Part shown: piece by piece, positions 13,723-21,142 of the stretch | Layout of the letters: each line of letters begins with the position of its first letter | How positions within the stretch are numbered: the stretch's first letter is position 1 | IMG/VR virus record: IMGVR_UViG_3300037069_002025 | Location: 1-32,767 of that record | Strand: one strand, 5' to 3' | DNA length: 32,767 nt | Source: a virus | The notes under the pieces: generated by a model | What the model was told of the DNA's origin: nothing | Databases searched by the model: none | What the model saw: only the letters and a program-made list of their open reading frames with translations | Program-made: the position numbers and the translations under genes

Positions 13723-14105
13723 GCGCGATGGGCACCGTGCGACCGGCGACACAACGGACGGTAGACGGCCAGATGGATGCCGCCGCCGATATGTTCCTCG
13801 AACTGGAAGCGCAGTTCCAGAAGTGGGGTGTGCAGGATCACGATGATGATACGTGGACGCTCATCCTCATGGAAGAAATGGGTGAGGCTGCGGGCGCGAT
13901 CATCGACCTAAAATCCGAGCGGGGCGAGTTCGCGCATGACGTTCTCTATCGCATCCGCGAACTTGGCCGCGATGCGAAACGCGCACTCGAAGGAGACAAG
14001 CCGGACCGCATCAAGCCCGGTGAGCGTCACGATGTCAACCACGAGTTGACTCAGGTTGCGGCGGTGGCTATCGCGTTCATCGAGAACCGCAACCGCACAA
14101 AGTAG
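13719..14105 (+). CDS. MazG-like nucleotide pyrophosphohydrolase
   Basis: The GTG overlaps the Sak4 stop (GTGA); ATG 13728 is an alternative. Of 128 residues, ~32-115 match the all-alpha MazG-like fold: QKWGVQDHDDDTW, then LMEEMGEAAGA with metal-binding Glu52, Glu53 and Glu56, and the C-terminal HELTQVAAVAIAFIE helix. The family hydrolyses nucleoside triphosphates to monophosphates. In phages it may clean the nucleotide pool or lower (p)ppGpp-type stress signals. Its place among replication genes favours nucleotide metabolism. Confidence 0.85.
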   Translation: MSAMGTVRPATQRTVDGQMDAAADMFLELEAQFQKWGVQDHDDDTWTLILMEEMGEAAGAIIDLKSERGEFAHDVLYRIRELGRDAKRALEGDKPDRIKPGERHDVNHELTQVAAVAIAFIENRNRTK

Positions 14106-14152
14106 GCAGTAACCGCCGAGTGGCGGGTGTGCATAGTGCTAGGAGCACGAAA

Positions 14153-14605
14153 ATGGCTGGCCCAGTAGTAATAGATTTCACCAATGTTCAGACCGGGGGC
14201 ACGCCGGTCACGGAGGGCATCCACATCGCCGCCCTGTTCGACGCGACGATGGCGACGACCAAAAAGGGCGATCCGATGGTCAAGGTGACGTGGAAGTGCC
14301 AGGACGGTGACACCGACGCCGGACGGCAGGTGTTCGATCAGTACCCGATCATGGAATCGACGTACTGGAAGGTCAAGATGTGGCTCGAAGCGATGGGCGA
14401 GGATGTCAGCGGCTCGTACGACATCTCCGAGAACCTGCCGGGTCTCGTCGGTCGCCTCGCGCTGATCGAGGTTGAGCACGAGGAATACCCGGTTGGCTCC
14501 GGCAAGATGAAAGCGCGCGTGACGACGGTTCGCCCGTACGCCGAAGGCGAGACGGTCGTGCCAACCGGCCCGGTCAAGGCTCGCCGGGGTGGACGCCCCT
14601 TCTAA
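14153..14605 (+). CDS. DUF669-like single-stranded DNA-binding protein
   Basis: ATG 14153 with AGGAG upstream, preferred to the in-frame start at 14120; 150 residues. The pattern (GIHIAALFDATMATTKKGDP, then MVKVTWKCQDGDTDAGRQVFD, YWKVKMWLEAMGEDVSG) is that of DUF669-type phage proteins, which have an OB-like fold and are considered phage SSBs paired with Sak-type recombinases. The basic tail KARRGGRPF ends in an aromatic residue but lacks the acidic tip of bacterial SSB. Its location beside Sak4 supports the role. Confidence 0.8.
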   Translation: MAGPVVIDFTNVQTGGTPVTEGIHIAALFDATMATTKKGDPMVKVTWKCQDGDTDAGRQVFDQYPIMESTYWKVKMWLEAMGEDVSGSYDISENLPGLVGRLALIEVEHEEYPVGSGKMKARVTTVRPYAEGETVVPTGPVKARRGGRPF

Positions 14606-14621
14606 TCTCCGAGCGTTCTGT

Positions 14622-14643
14622 GCCGCTGCCTTCGGGCAGCGGC
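14622..14643 (+). other. UUCG-capped hairpin upstream of the resolvase gene
   Basis: GCCGCTGCC (14622-14630) pairs with GGCAGCGGC (14635-14643) around a TTCG tetraloop, unusually stable as RNA. No T-tract follows. Twenty-two bases later the resolvase ATG is preceded by GGAAGGAACTTCC, itself able to fold and hide the ribosome-binding site. RNA processing, stabilisation or translational control is suggested. Confidence 0.65.
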
Positions 14644-14665
14644 TACACAGGAAGGAACTTCCGTT

Positions 14666-15082
14666 ATGTACGTCCCTGCTCCTCCATATCGCGGCTTTAT
14701 CGTTGGCGTCGATCCCGGCGTCTCAACCGGACTCGTTCACATCTCCCCCACGGACACCATCCTCGAAGCCACAACCGCGCATTCCTGTGATGAGGTCGCG
14801 GAGTTCTTGGCGGGCATCGGTGAGGGTACGCTGTGCGTGATCGAGTCCTACGCGGGCGGCGGTCATCTGATGCGTGAGGGCATTATCACGCTCGAAACAC
14901 TCGGCTTTGCCCACGGATGGGCGAAACGCAGTAATATGTATATTCGCTTCCAGACGCCACAGGCGCGTCTCGCGTACGTCGGACAGGCACAGGTCGCCTT
15001 GCCGGGTCACGAACAGCGACATATGCGCTCGGCACTGGCACACGCGCTCTGTGCGCGAGAACACTTCGAGGTTCCCACATGA
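14666..15082 (+). CDS. RuvC-like Holliday-junction resolvase
   Basis: 138 residues, ATG with GGAAGGA upstream. RNase H-fold motifs: GVDPGVSTGLV with Asp16, CVIESYAGGG with Glu60, and a C-terminal HMRSALAHALCA helix. In related phage resolvases the last motif usually has Asp before Ala (DAlaHA); here Ser122 is at that position, so the metal site may use another residue or be weakened. By family it cuts branched recombination or replication intermediates before packaging. A reverse-orientation CGTGACCCGGC copy lies at 15001-15011. Confidence 0.82.
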   Translation: MYVPAPPYRGFIVGVDPGVSTGLVHISPTDTILEATTAHSCDEVAEFLAGIGEGTLCVIESYAGGGHLMREGIITLETLGFAHGWAKRSNMYIRFQTPQARLAYVGQAQVALPGHEQRHMRSALAHALCAREHFEVPT

Positions 15083-15234
15083 ATCCACGCAAGAACGATC
15101 CCGTCATCGAGGAAGTCACACTCATCTGCCTGCGCTGCATTATCGGCGGCGTGATGGTTTTTCTCACTCTGGACTTCCTGTTTCTGTTGCTGTGGTTGTT
15201 TCACCACTTTGTTATGTTCGTCGGGAGATACTAA
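15079..15234 (+). CDS. Tiny membrane protein (51 aa)
   Basis: An ATGA overlap with the resolvase stop opens a 51-codon gene starting MNPRKNDPVIEEV. Residues ~14-47 are strongly hydrophobic (IIGGVMVFLTLDFLFLLLWL), enough for one long or two short membrane helices. It ends two bases before the next start (TAAG-ATG). Tight coupling on both sides is the main support. It may be an early membrane-acting peptide; function unknown. Confidence 0.68.
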   Translation: MNPRKNDPVIEEVTLICLRCIIGGVMVFLTLDFLFLLLWLFHHFVMFVGRY

Positions 15235-15235
15235 G

Positions 15236-15829
15236 ATGCGTGACTTCAAGTCGTGGCTCCGTTACTGGACCTACCGCTCGAACTGGCGTTATGAGATGAA
15301 GAAAAGGGTAGAACGCTTGACCGTCGCGTTCGTGTGGCGTCTGCCGTCCGAGATTATCAAGTGGTCCGTGATACGCATGTGGGCACACGCCACGACAGGA
15401 CATTACGGCGACACTATCGCGAGTGATATTACCGTGTTCAAAATCGCTGAGCGTTGGGACACCGCTCTTGGCGGCGACCGGCGACGCTGCCGTGAACTAT
15501 TCCGCAAGGGCTACCACGGACCGCACATCGTCAAGAACGAGGATGTCGAGCGCGCGCTAGACGAAAGAGCGTTCGCCGCGAAGTACCCGGAGTCCGTCAA
15601 GATGCGTGCGGCTCAGGGGCAAGGGACGACCATCGGTGAGTTCTTGGACTGGTGCTCCGAAAACAACATGCTGCTTGCGTCCTACGGAGACAGCGACCGA
15701 CTCTGGCCGATCACTGAGCAGGTAGAGATGCTTCTGCGTCGCTACCTGGGCATCGACAGCAAGAAGTTTGACGCGGAGCAACGAGCAATGCTCGCGGAAC
15801 TGCGAGCCGCACAGGAAACGGAACAGTGA
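15236..15829 (+). CDS. Hypothetical protein (197 aa)
   Basis: ATG 15236 with GGGAG upstream. The basic N-terminus (MRDFKSWLRYWTYRSNWRYE) leads into LPSEIIKWSVIRMWAHATTG and GDTIASDITVFKIAERWD. This region looks conserved and helical and resembles orphan proteins of phages infecting high-GC hosts. The second half is acidic and helical. No catalytic motif is recognised. It lies between the resolvase and polymerase genes, so a replication-associated role is possible. Confidence 0.77.
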   Translation: MRDFKSWLRYWTYRSNWRYEMKKRVERLTVAFVWRLPSEIIKWSVIRMWAHATTGHYGDTIASDITVFKIAERWDTALGGDRRRCRELFRKGYHGPHIVKNEDVERALDERAFAAKYPESVKMRAAQGQGTTIGEFLDWCSENNMLLASYGDSDRLWPITEQVEMLLRRYLGIDSKKFDAEQRAMLAELRAAQETEQ

Positions 15830-15830
15830 G

Positions 15831-16067
15831 ATGAAACTACAGTTTTCTTTCCATATTCGTCGTATCCGTCACCACCTACGCGGGGGTGCGGATACACAAA
15901 CATGGCTGACGTTTACGCGCGTGTGCTTTCTCGGCGCGCTGGTTGCCAACTCCCTCGCCAATGTCACGCATCACAGCGTCATATCGTATGTCGGTCTGTC
16001 GCTGGCACTCGGCGCGAGTCATGGCGTGAGTCGTCTCTACAAAAGAAGGAACAGCGACCGTGGGTGA
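15831..16067 (+). CDS. Small membrane protein (78 aa)
   Basis: ATG 15831 comes one base after the previous stop. A basic amphipathic N-terminus (FSFHIRRIRHHLRGG) is followed by two moderately hydrophobic segments (residues ~26-45 and ~49-65) and a basic C-terminus, compatible with a two-helix membrane hairpin. It overlaps the polymerase GTG by 8 nt. The product is not recognised. Confidence 0.7.
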   Translation: MKLQFSFHIRRIRHHLRGGADTQTWLTFTRVCFLGALVANSLANVTHHSVISYVGLSLALGASHGVSRLYKRRNSDRG

Positions 16068-18576
16068 TGTAGACTACGAATACCTACTCTCCCTATGCGA
16101 CTGTGCGAAGTGCCCGCTCGCGAAAGACGGCAAGCCGGACCCCACGAGGGGTCCGGTTCTCGGATGGGGCAACGAGAACGCGCAAGTTGCTATCGTCGGT
16201 GAAGCACCTGGACGGCAGGAAGTTGTGCAAGATCGCCCGTTCATCGGTCCGAGCGGAAGGCTGCTCGACGCCATGCTGACGCACGCCGAGACCGAGCGAG
16301 ACAACGTGTTCGTAACGAACGCCGTGCTCTGCCGCCCGATACCGAAGGATGGCAAGGATTCCGCACCTGGCGTCGCCGCTGCTCGCGCCTGCCGACCGCG
16401 CCTGATCGCGGAGTTGCAGTCCGTCCACCCGGACGTAACCGTTGCGATGGGTAGCACGGCGGTCAAGTCCATCTTGCAGACAAACGATAGCGTCTCGCAT
16501 CGCAACGGCGCGTTGGAATGGAATGAGGAATATAACTCGTGGGTTATACCCACGTTCCACCCTGCGGCTGTGTTGCGCGGCAACCTCTCCGCGTTCGATG
16601 ACGAACTCGATGCCCTCAAACGCGCTGTGGGCCTCTCTACGGGGCGTATACCCTCGCCGCCCGTCATTCATCCTACGCCGTCCTACGACCTCGTACAGAG
16701 CGAGTCAGAGTGCCTGAACGCGCTGTGGGAGATTCGTGACTATGTTGAGTCGCGGAGAGGAGATGAACCAGCCGGTGTGCTGCTCGCGCTTGACATCGAA
16801 ACAGGCGGCAAGAACAAAGAGGATGGTTTGCGCTACCTCGACGGAGACTTGCTACTCGTCTCCATCGCATCGCCGGACAAAGCCTGGGTGTTCGATTACG
16901 ACGCTGTTCCGGGCGGCTCCGAGAGCGCAGATGTGTTCGCGCGCATGTTGCAAAGTCAAGACATCACCTGGGTCTTGCACAATGCGAAGTTCGACATCCA
17001 GTGGTTGCGTCATCACTTTGGCGCATACCCGTACCAGTGGCTCGATACCATGTGCTACGCGCTTGCGCTCACCGAGCGTGGCGACGGCGTGGGGTTGAAG
17101 AAACTCAGCCGCCAGTACCTCAACGCCGGTTTTTACGAGGATACGCTACAGGTGCCCAAAGACGCATCGTACTCCGCTGTGCCGCGCGAAGTGCTCGCGG
17201 AGTATGCCGCGTACGATGTGATCTACACGGTGCGCCTGCTGCCTGTGCTCGAACGCCTCGTGATCGCGGAGGGCACACAGAAACTCGTGCCGCTGCTGCA
17301 CGCTGCACAGCGGGCATTCGCGGATTGCGAGTACCACGGCACTGCGTTTGATCGCGACTGGGCAGAGCACCTGGACAAACTTTGGCGTCCGAAGATTGAC
17401 GAGATGACCTATCGGTTGCAGGAGTACGCGCAGAAAGCGGGTTTCGTCGCGTGGCAGTCCTTCAAAAAGCCCACGAAGAAACAAAAAGAAATGGTGCTCC
17501 TCAACCCCGGCAGCACGACGCAACTGGCATCGTTCTTCTTCGACACGCTGCGTCTCGAACCTCCGGGCGGCAAGCGGACCACCGGCAAGGAACTGCTCGA
17601 AGCCTACCCGGATCACGAAGCGGTCAAGTTGCTGATCGAGTTGCGGCGGTACGAGCACATGGTCCACACGTACATTGATGGCTTTGTCGATGACATATGG
17701 GGCGACGGGCGCGTTCACCCGGACATCCTGCTCTTTGGCGCGGTGACTGGCCGGTTGTCGATCCATAACCCTCCGCTACAGATCATCCCGAAGCACAATG
17801 TTGACCCGGAGATTGCCGACGCATTGCACAGGCTCTTTGTGGCGTCGCCGGGGCATACGTTCGTGAACGTGGACTACAAGCAACTGGAAATCCGTGTCGC
17901 GTGGCTGCTCTCCGGTGACGCCGCGCTCGGCCAGTCCGTGCTCACCGGAGACTTCCACCGGCAGACGGCGAGCACCGTCTTTCGCAAGCCTGCGGAGGAA
18001 GTCACCGCCGTCGAGCGGTTCCAGATGAAGGCACTGACGTTCGGACTGATGTACGGTCGCGGTGCGAACGCGCTCTCGAAGGGCGAGATGCGACCGCTCA
18101 CGGGCGGCGACGCGCGAATAGCACAGGCATACATAGATGACTTCTTCAAGAAGTACAGCGAGTATGCAAAGTTCTACCAGCAGTGCCAAAGGGACGCAAT
18201 GCACAACGGCTTCCTGGAAACGCCATTCGGTCGCAAGCGGCGATGGAACCTCATCTCAGCGGATACGGTCTCCGAGATTCGCACGCAGTCGGTGAACTTC
18301 CCCGTGCAGAGCGTCGCGAGCGACATCTGCCTCTCGTCGCTGATCCGCCTGAACAAAATCTTGCAGGATCGCGAGTGGGGTCATGTGCTCTTTACCGTCC
18401 ACGATTCTATCGTTATAGAGATTCACGATGAGTGTCTTGATTCGGCACTCCCCCTCATACGTAAAGAAATGACCCGTACAGACCTCTTACCTCTACAAGT
18501 ACCCGCTAACTTCTGCCTCGATGTTGATGTTGAAGTGGGTAAAAACTGGGGAGAAACGGCGGTGTGGCATGAATGA
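16060..18576 (+). CDS. Uracil-DNA glycosylase / 3'-5' exonuclease / DNA polymerase I fusion
   Basis: 838 residues from GTG (AAGGA upstream). Residues 1-190 form a family 4-type uracil-DNA glycosylase: candidate 4Fe-4S ligands Cys15, Cys18, Cys91 and Cys111, motif GEAPG (47-51) with DRPFIGPSGRLLD, and FHPAAVLR (166-173). The exonuclease has LDIET (Asp245, Glu247), NAKFD (Asp312) and YAAYD (Asp386). Polymerase motifs are A, VDYKQLEIR (Asp605); B, KALTFGLMYG (Lys657, Phe661, Tyr665); and C, VHDS (His781, Asp782). There is no 5' nuclease domain. All three active sites look intact. The product is the replicative polymerase; the fused domain may remove or sense uracil. The last ~170 bp are AT-richer than the rest. 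Confidence 0.95.
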   Translation: MGDVDYEYLLSLCDCAKCPLAKDGKPDPTRGPVLGWGNENAQVAIVGEAPGRQEVVQDRPFIGPSGRLLDAMLTHAETERDNVFVTNAVLCRPIPKDGKDSAPGVAAARACRPRLIAELQSVHPDVTVAMGSTAVKSILQTNDSVSHRNGALEWNEEYNSWVIPTFHPAAVLRGNLSAFDDELDALKRAVGLSTGRIPSPPVIHPTPSYDLVQSESECLNALWEIRDYVESRRGDEPAGVLLALDIETGGKNKEDGLRYLDGDLLLVSIASPDKAWVFDYDAVPGGSESADVFARMLQSQDITWVLHNAKFDIQWLRHHFGAYPYQWLDTMCYALALTERGDGVGLKKLSRQYLNAGFYEDTLQVPKDASYSAVPREVLAEYAAYDVIYTVRLLPVLERLVIAEGTQKLVPLLHAAQRAFADCEYHGTAFDRDWAEHLDKLWRPKIDEMTYRLQEYAQKAGFVAWQSFKKPTKKQKEMVLLNPGSTTQLASFFFDTLRLEPPGGKRTTGKELLEAYPDHEAVKLLIELRRYEHMVHTYIDGFVDDIWGDGRVHPDILLFGAVTGRLSIHNPPLQIIPKHNVDPEIADALHRLFVASPGHTFVNVDYKQLEIRVAWLLSGDAALGQSVLTGDFHRQTASTVFRKPAEEVTAVERFQMKALTFGLMYGRGANALSKGEMRPLTGGDARIAQAYIDDFFKKYSEYAKFYQQCQRDAMHNGFLETPFGRKRRWNLISADTVSEIRTQSVNFPVQSVASDICLSSLIRLNKILQDREWGHVLFTVHDSIVIEIHDECLDSALPLIRKEMTRTDLLPLQVPANFCLDVDVEVGKNWGETAVWHE
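16135..16156 (+). other. Hairpin inside the polymerase coding start
   Basis: CCGGACCCC (16135-16143) and GGGGTCCGG (16148-16156) form a perfect 9-bp stem with a 4-nt loop followed by TTCT, at codons 26-33. It closely resembles the terminator stem at 12895-12918 and could attenuate polymerase expression. Confidence 0.55.
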
Positions 18577-19033
18577 GAAAGACCTTACGCGGTTCCTCTC
18601 CAAAGTTCGCGTTTTACCGGATGGCTGTTGGCAATGGACCGGCTCCTTTTTCTCGAACGGGTACGCCTACTTCCATACAGGTACACGTCAATCGAGAAAG
18701 GCTAACTTAGGCCATAAAATCGCGTACGAGCATTTTGTTGGTCCTGTACCGAACGGCTTGCAGTTAGATCATGTTGCGACGTGTCGCCATCGTTGGTGCG
18801 TCAATCCCGCACACGTCGAGCCGGTGACAAGAAAGGTCAACATGCAGCGAGCGGTGCCGTTCAATCATCTTGGTGTTTATGATCGAGTGAAGCCCACACA
18901 CTGCCCGCAGGGGCACGAGTATACGCCAGAGAACACCTACATGTATGCAAACGGAAACTACTATTGCAAAGAGTGTAACCGGGCCGCGTCTCGTCTGACC
19001 TACCACAAAAAGAAAGGCTTGCAGCATGGTTGA
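18569..19033 (+). CDS. Free-standing HNH endonuclease
   Basis: ATG 18569 overlaps the polymerase stop by 8 nt; 154 residues. The core is HKIAYEHFVGPVPNGLQLDH with Asp67-His68, then Cys72, CVNPAHVEPVT (Cys77, Asn79, His82) and KVN (Asn91). A C-terminal zinc-ribbon follows: HCPQGHEYTPENT...YCKECNR (Cys112, His116, Cys133, Cys136). This is the common HNH_3 phage nuclease, a homing-type DNA nickase or cutter. GC is much lower than in neighbours (26 of 60 at 18661-18720), a sign of separate origin. It overlaps the helicase start by 8 nt. Confidence 0.9.
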   Translation: MNEKDLTRFLSKVRVLPDGCWQWTGSFFSNGYAYFHTGTRQSRKANLGHKIAYEHFVGPVPNGLQLDHVATCRHRWCVNPAHVEPVTRKVNMQRAVPFNHLGVYDRVKPTHCPQGHEYTPENTYMYANGNYYCKECNRAASRLTYHKKKGLQHG

Positions 19034-20324
19034 ACTCTACCCGCATCAGCAGGACGGCGCGACATGGCTGGAAGATGTCAGTCGCGGCATCCTCGACTGG
19101 CAACCAGGAACGGGTAAGACGTTCGCCGCGCTCGCGGCGAGCAACATGACTGATGTGCTCGTGGTTTGCCCCGCATACCTCGTGTGGAACTGGGAGGGTG
19201 CGATCAAAGAGATGTACCCGGATGCACAGGTCGTCATACCATCCGGCACACCGGCACAGAAGCGTGAGGCATTGAAAGACGCGCGAGAGTACGCCGATTT
19301 CGTTATCGTCTCGTATAACCTTCTCGCGGATCAATGTGCCGCTCTCGCAACCCATAAGTGGGGCACGGTCATCTTTGACGAGGCTCACTACCTGCGCGGT
19401 CGCGCGACGAAGCGCACCAAAGCCGCCGAGAAGTTGCAGTCGTACAACCTCTACCTGCTCACCGGCACACCCATCCGCAAGAACGCGGGAGACTTCTTTC
19501 CGTTGTTGCGGCTGTGCAACCGTCGCGAGTTCACGTCCTACTGGCGTTTCGTGCAGGAGTACTGCTACACGAAGGAAACTCCGTGGGCTACAGAGATTGG
19601 CGATGTTCGTGACCCGGCTGCGTTTCAGCGTCTCCTAGAGCCGTACGTCAGCCATTGCGCGCTGACCGATGTGTTCACGGACATCCCGGACGCGATTTGG
19701 ACGACAATCCCGGTGCTGATGACGCCGAAAGAGACGCTAGATCACAAGAAGATCAAGAAGGAATATCGTTCTCCGTCCGGCGAACCGCTTTCCGGCGCGG
19801 GGGCAGTTGTGCCAGAGTTGCGCCGTCTGACAGCGGCGGGGAAAAACAAAATCGAGGCAACGAAGCAACTGCTCGCGGATCACGACGATGAGAAGGTGAT
19901 CGTCTGGACATGGTACAAGGAGAGCGCGCAGGTGGTCGCGGAGTGCTGTGTGGCGAACGACCGGCAACGTTTCCTCGCGACCGGAGACTTGACGCCTCTG
20001 CGTCGCGCGGACGTGATCCGGCAATGGCTCGATACAGAGGATGGTGTGCTGGTCGCGACGCTCGCGAGTGTGGGCGAAGGGTACAATCTGCAAGACAGCC
20101 GGGTCGCGGTGTTCTACGAGATGGATTACCTGCCGAGCACCAATCTCCAAGCACTCGCGCGGCAACGTCGCCACGGGCAGACCGATACGGTACGCGCGTA
20201 CGCGGTCGTGGCGAAGGGAAGTATTGACACCGCGATTGCAAAGATCGCGCAACGTCGGGATACATCGAACAGCACGGCACAGGGGTTAGAGGCTGTACTA
20301 ACGGAGTTGATGAAAAATGCCTAA
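19026..20324 (+). CDS. SNF2-type superfamily 2 helicase/translocase
   Basis: 432 residues. Motif I PGTGKT (27-32), Ia VVCPAYLVWNW, II DEAH (118-121), III LLTGTPI (145-151), then in domain 2 VIVWTWYKES, LVATLASVGEGYNLQ (motif V) and QALARQRRHGQ (motif VI). These match compact phage SNF2-like ATPases that move along double-stranded DNA. It follows the polymerase and nuclease genes directly, so it probably serves replication or recombination. A CGTGACCCGGC copy at 19608-19618 reads RDPA. Confidence 0.93.
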   Translation: MVELYPHQQDGATWLEDVSRGILDWQPGTGKTFAALAASNMTDVLVVCPAYLVWNWEGAIKEMYPDAQVVIPSGTPAQKREALKDAREYADFVIVSYNLLADQCAALATHKWGTVIFDEAHYLRGRATKRTKAAEKLQSYNLYLLTGTPIRKNAGDFFPLLRLCNRREFTSYWRFVQEYCYTKETPWATEIGDVRDPAAFQRLLEPYVSHCALTDVFTDIPDAIWTTIPVLMTPKETLDHKKIKKEYRSPSGEPLSGAGAVVPELRRLTAAGKNKIEATKQLLADHDDEKVIVWTWYKESAQVVAECCVANDRQRFLATGDLTPLRRADVIRQWLDTEDGVLVATLASVGEGYNLQDSRVAVFYEMDYLPSTNLQALARQRRHGQTDTVRAYAVVAKGSIDTAIAKIAQRRDTSNSTAQGLEAVLTELMKNA

Positions 20325-20832
20325 CACCAGGGAAGCAACTGACAAAATGTGGCGCACGCGGCGGGCAAAATATGGCAAGAGCGGCGTGAGCGAGGGCGGT
20401 CTATCGCGTCTCCATCCGACGCCGCACACGCCGCGCATCTCGAAGGAGCGTGCGGACGCAACACCGTGGGGGTGGTTGCGGTGGCAGTTGAAACTGACAC
20501 AGACACAGATAGCGGAACTGACCGGCGCGCGGGTGGCGAGTGTACGGGACTGGGAGCGCGGTAAAAGCGTGCCGCTCTTGCAGTCGTACATTGCGATCCT
20601 GCGTCTCGCGAAGGAGAATGGGCTAGATCGCTCGTTCACGGCGCGCTCGCTCGAATATATCACCGAACACCCAACCGTGGCACAGGCGAAGAAGCGTCGC
20701 GCAAAGGAGCAACGCGAGGCGGAAGAAGAACAGCAATGGTTGGAAGAAGCGCGCCATGAAGCGTCGGCACCGATGGTGCGCATTCCGCCGAACGTGACGC
20801 TGCATCCAGGATGGCTCAGGAGGGCACAATGA
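20317..20832 (+). CDS. XRE-type helix-turn-helix regulator
   Basis: 171 residues; ATG overlaps the helicase stop by 8 nt. A basic N-terminus leads into an HTH_3 domain at ~48-105: WLRWQLKLTQTQIAELTGAR, VASVRDWERGKSVP, then IAILRLAKENG. The C-terminal third is a charged helix (AKKRRAKEQREAEEEQQWLE), maybe for oligomerisation. It is the best candidate in the window for a protein acting on the palindromic operator at 12527-12543 or on other repeats, though no link is shown. Confidence 0.83.
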   Translation: MPNTREATDKMWRTRRAKYGKSGVSEGGLSRLHPTPHTPRISKERADATPWGWLRWQLKLTQTQIAELTGARVASVRDWERGKSVPLLQSYIAILRLAKENGLDRSFTARSLEYITEHPTVAQAKKRRAKEQREAEEEQQWLEEARHEASAPMVRIPPNVTLHPGWLRRAQ

Positions 20833-21062
20833 GACTCGTGAAGATTGGTGCGATGTATCTCAATATGGATGGCGGTCCATGCGTCCACGACGAGGGCGAG
20901 CGGATCGTGCTGCGCGACATCCACAACATCGAAGTGCCGGTTGCGGAGATTGTCGAGCCGACGAACGTTGCCGACTTCCGCGACTGGCTCAACCGCCACA
21001 GCGAGGACATCTCAAAGCGCGGCGGCATCGGACCGCAGACCACCGGATCGGTTCGCCAGTAG
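20829..21062 (+). CDS. Hypothetical protein (77 aa), last gene of the replication block
   Basis: ATG 20829 in an ATGA overlap, with CAGGAGGG upstream. The sequence LVKIGAMYLNMDGGPCVHDEG, then IVEPTNVADFRDWLNRHS resembles small single-domain orphan proteins with a strand-rich start and one helix. No function is known. The bidirectional terminator starts 18 bp after its stop. Confidence 0.74.
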   Translation: MRLVKIGAMYLNMDGGPCVHDEGERIVLRDIHNIEVPVAEIVEPTNVADFRDWLNRHSEDISKRGGIGPQTTGSVRQ

Positions 21063-21079
21063 CACACCGAAGGACGCAG

Positions 21080-21111
21080 AAAAGGACGGAGTTTTGGTGC
21101 TCCGTCCTTTT
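21080..21111. terminator. Bidirectional intrinsic terminator between early and late blocks
   Basis: AAAAGGACGGAG (21080-21091) pairs perfectly with CTCCGTCCTTTT (21100-21111) around an 8-nt loop. The A- and T-runs on either side allow termination from both directions, where the replication and late operons converge. Confidence 0.93.
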
Positions 21112-21142
21112 CCATGCCCGCTTGTGAGAGGATACGCGCGGG

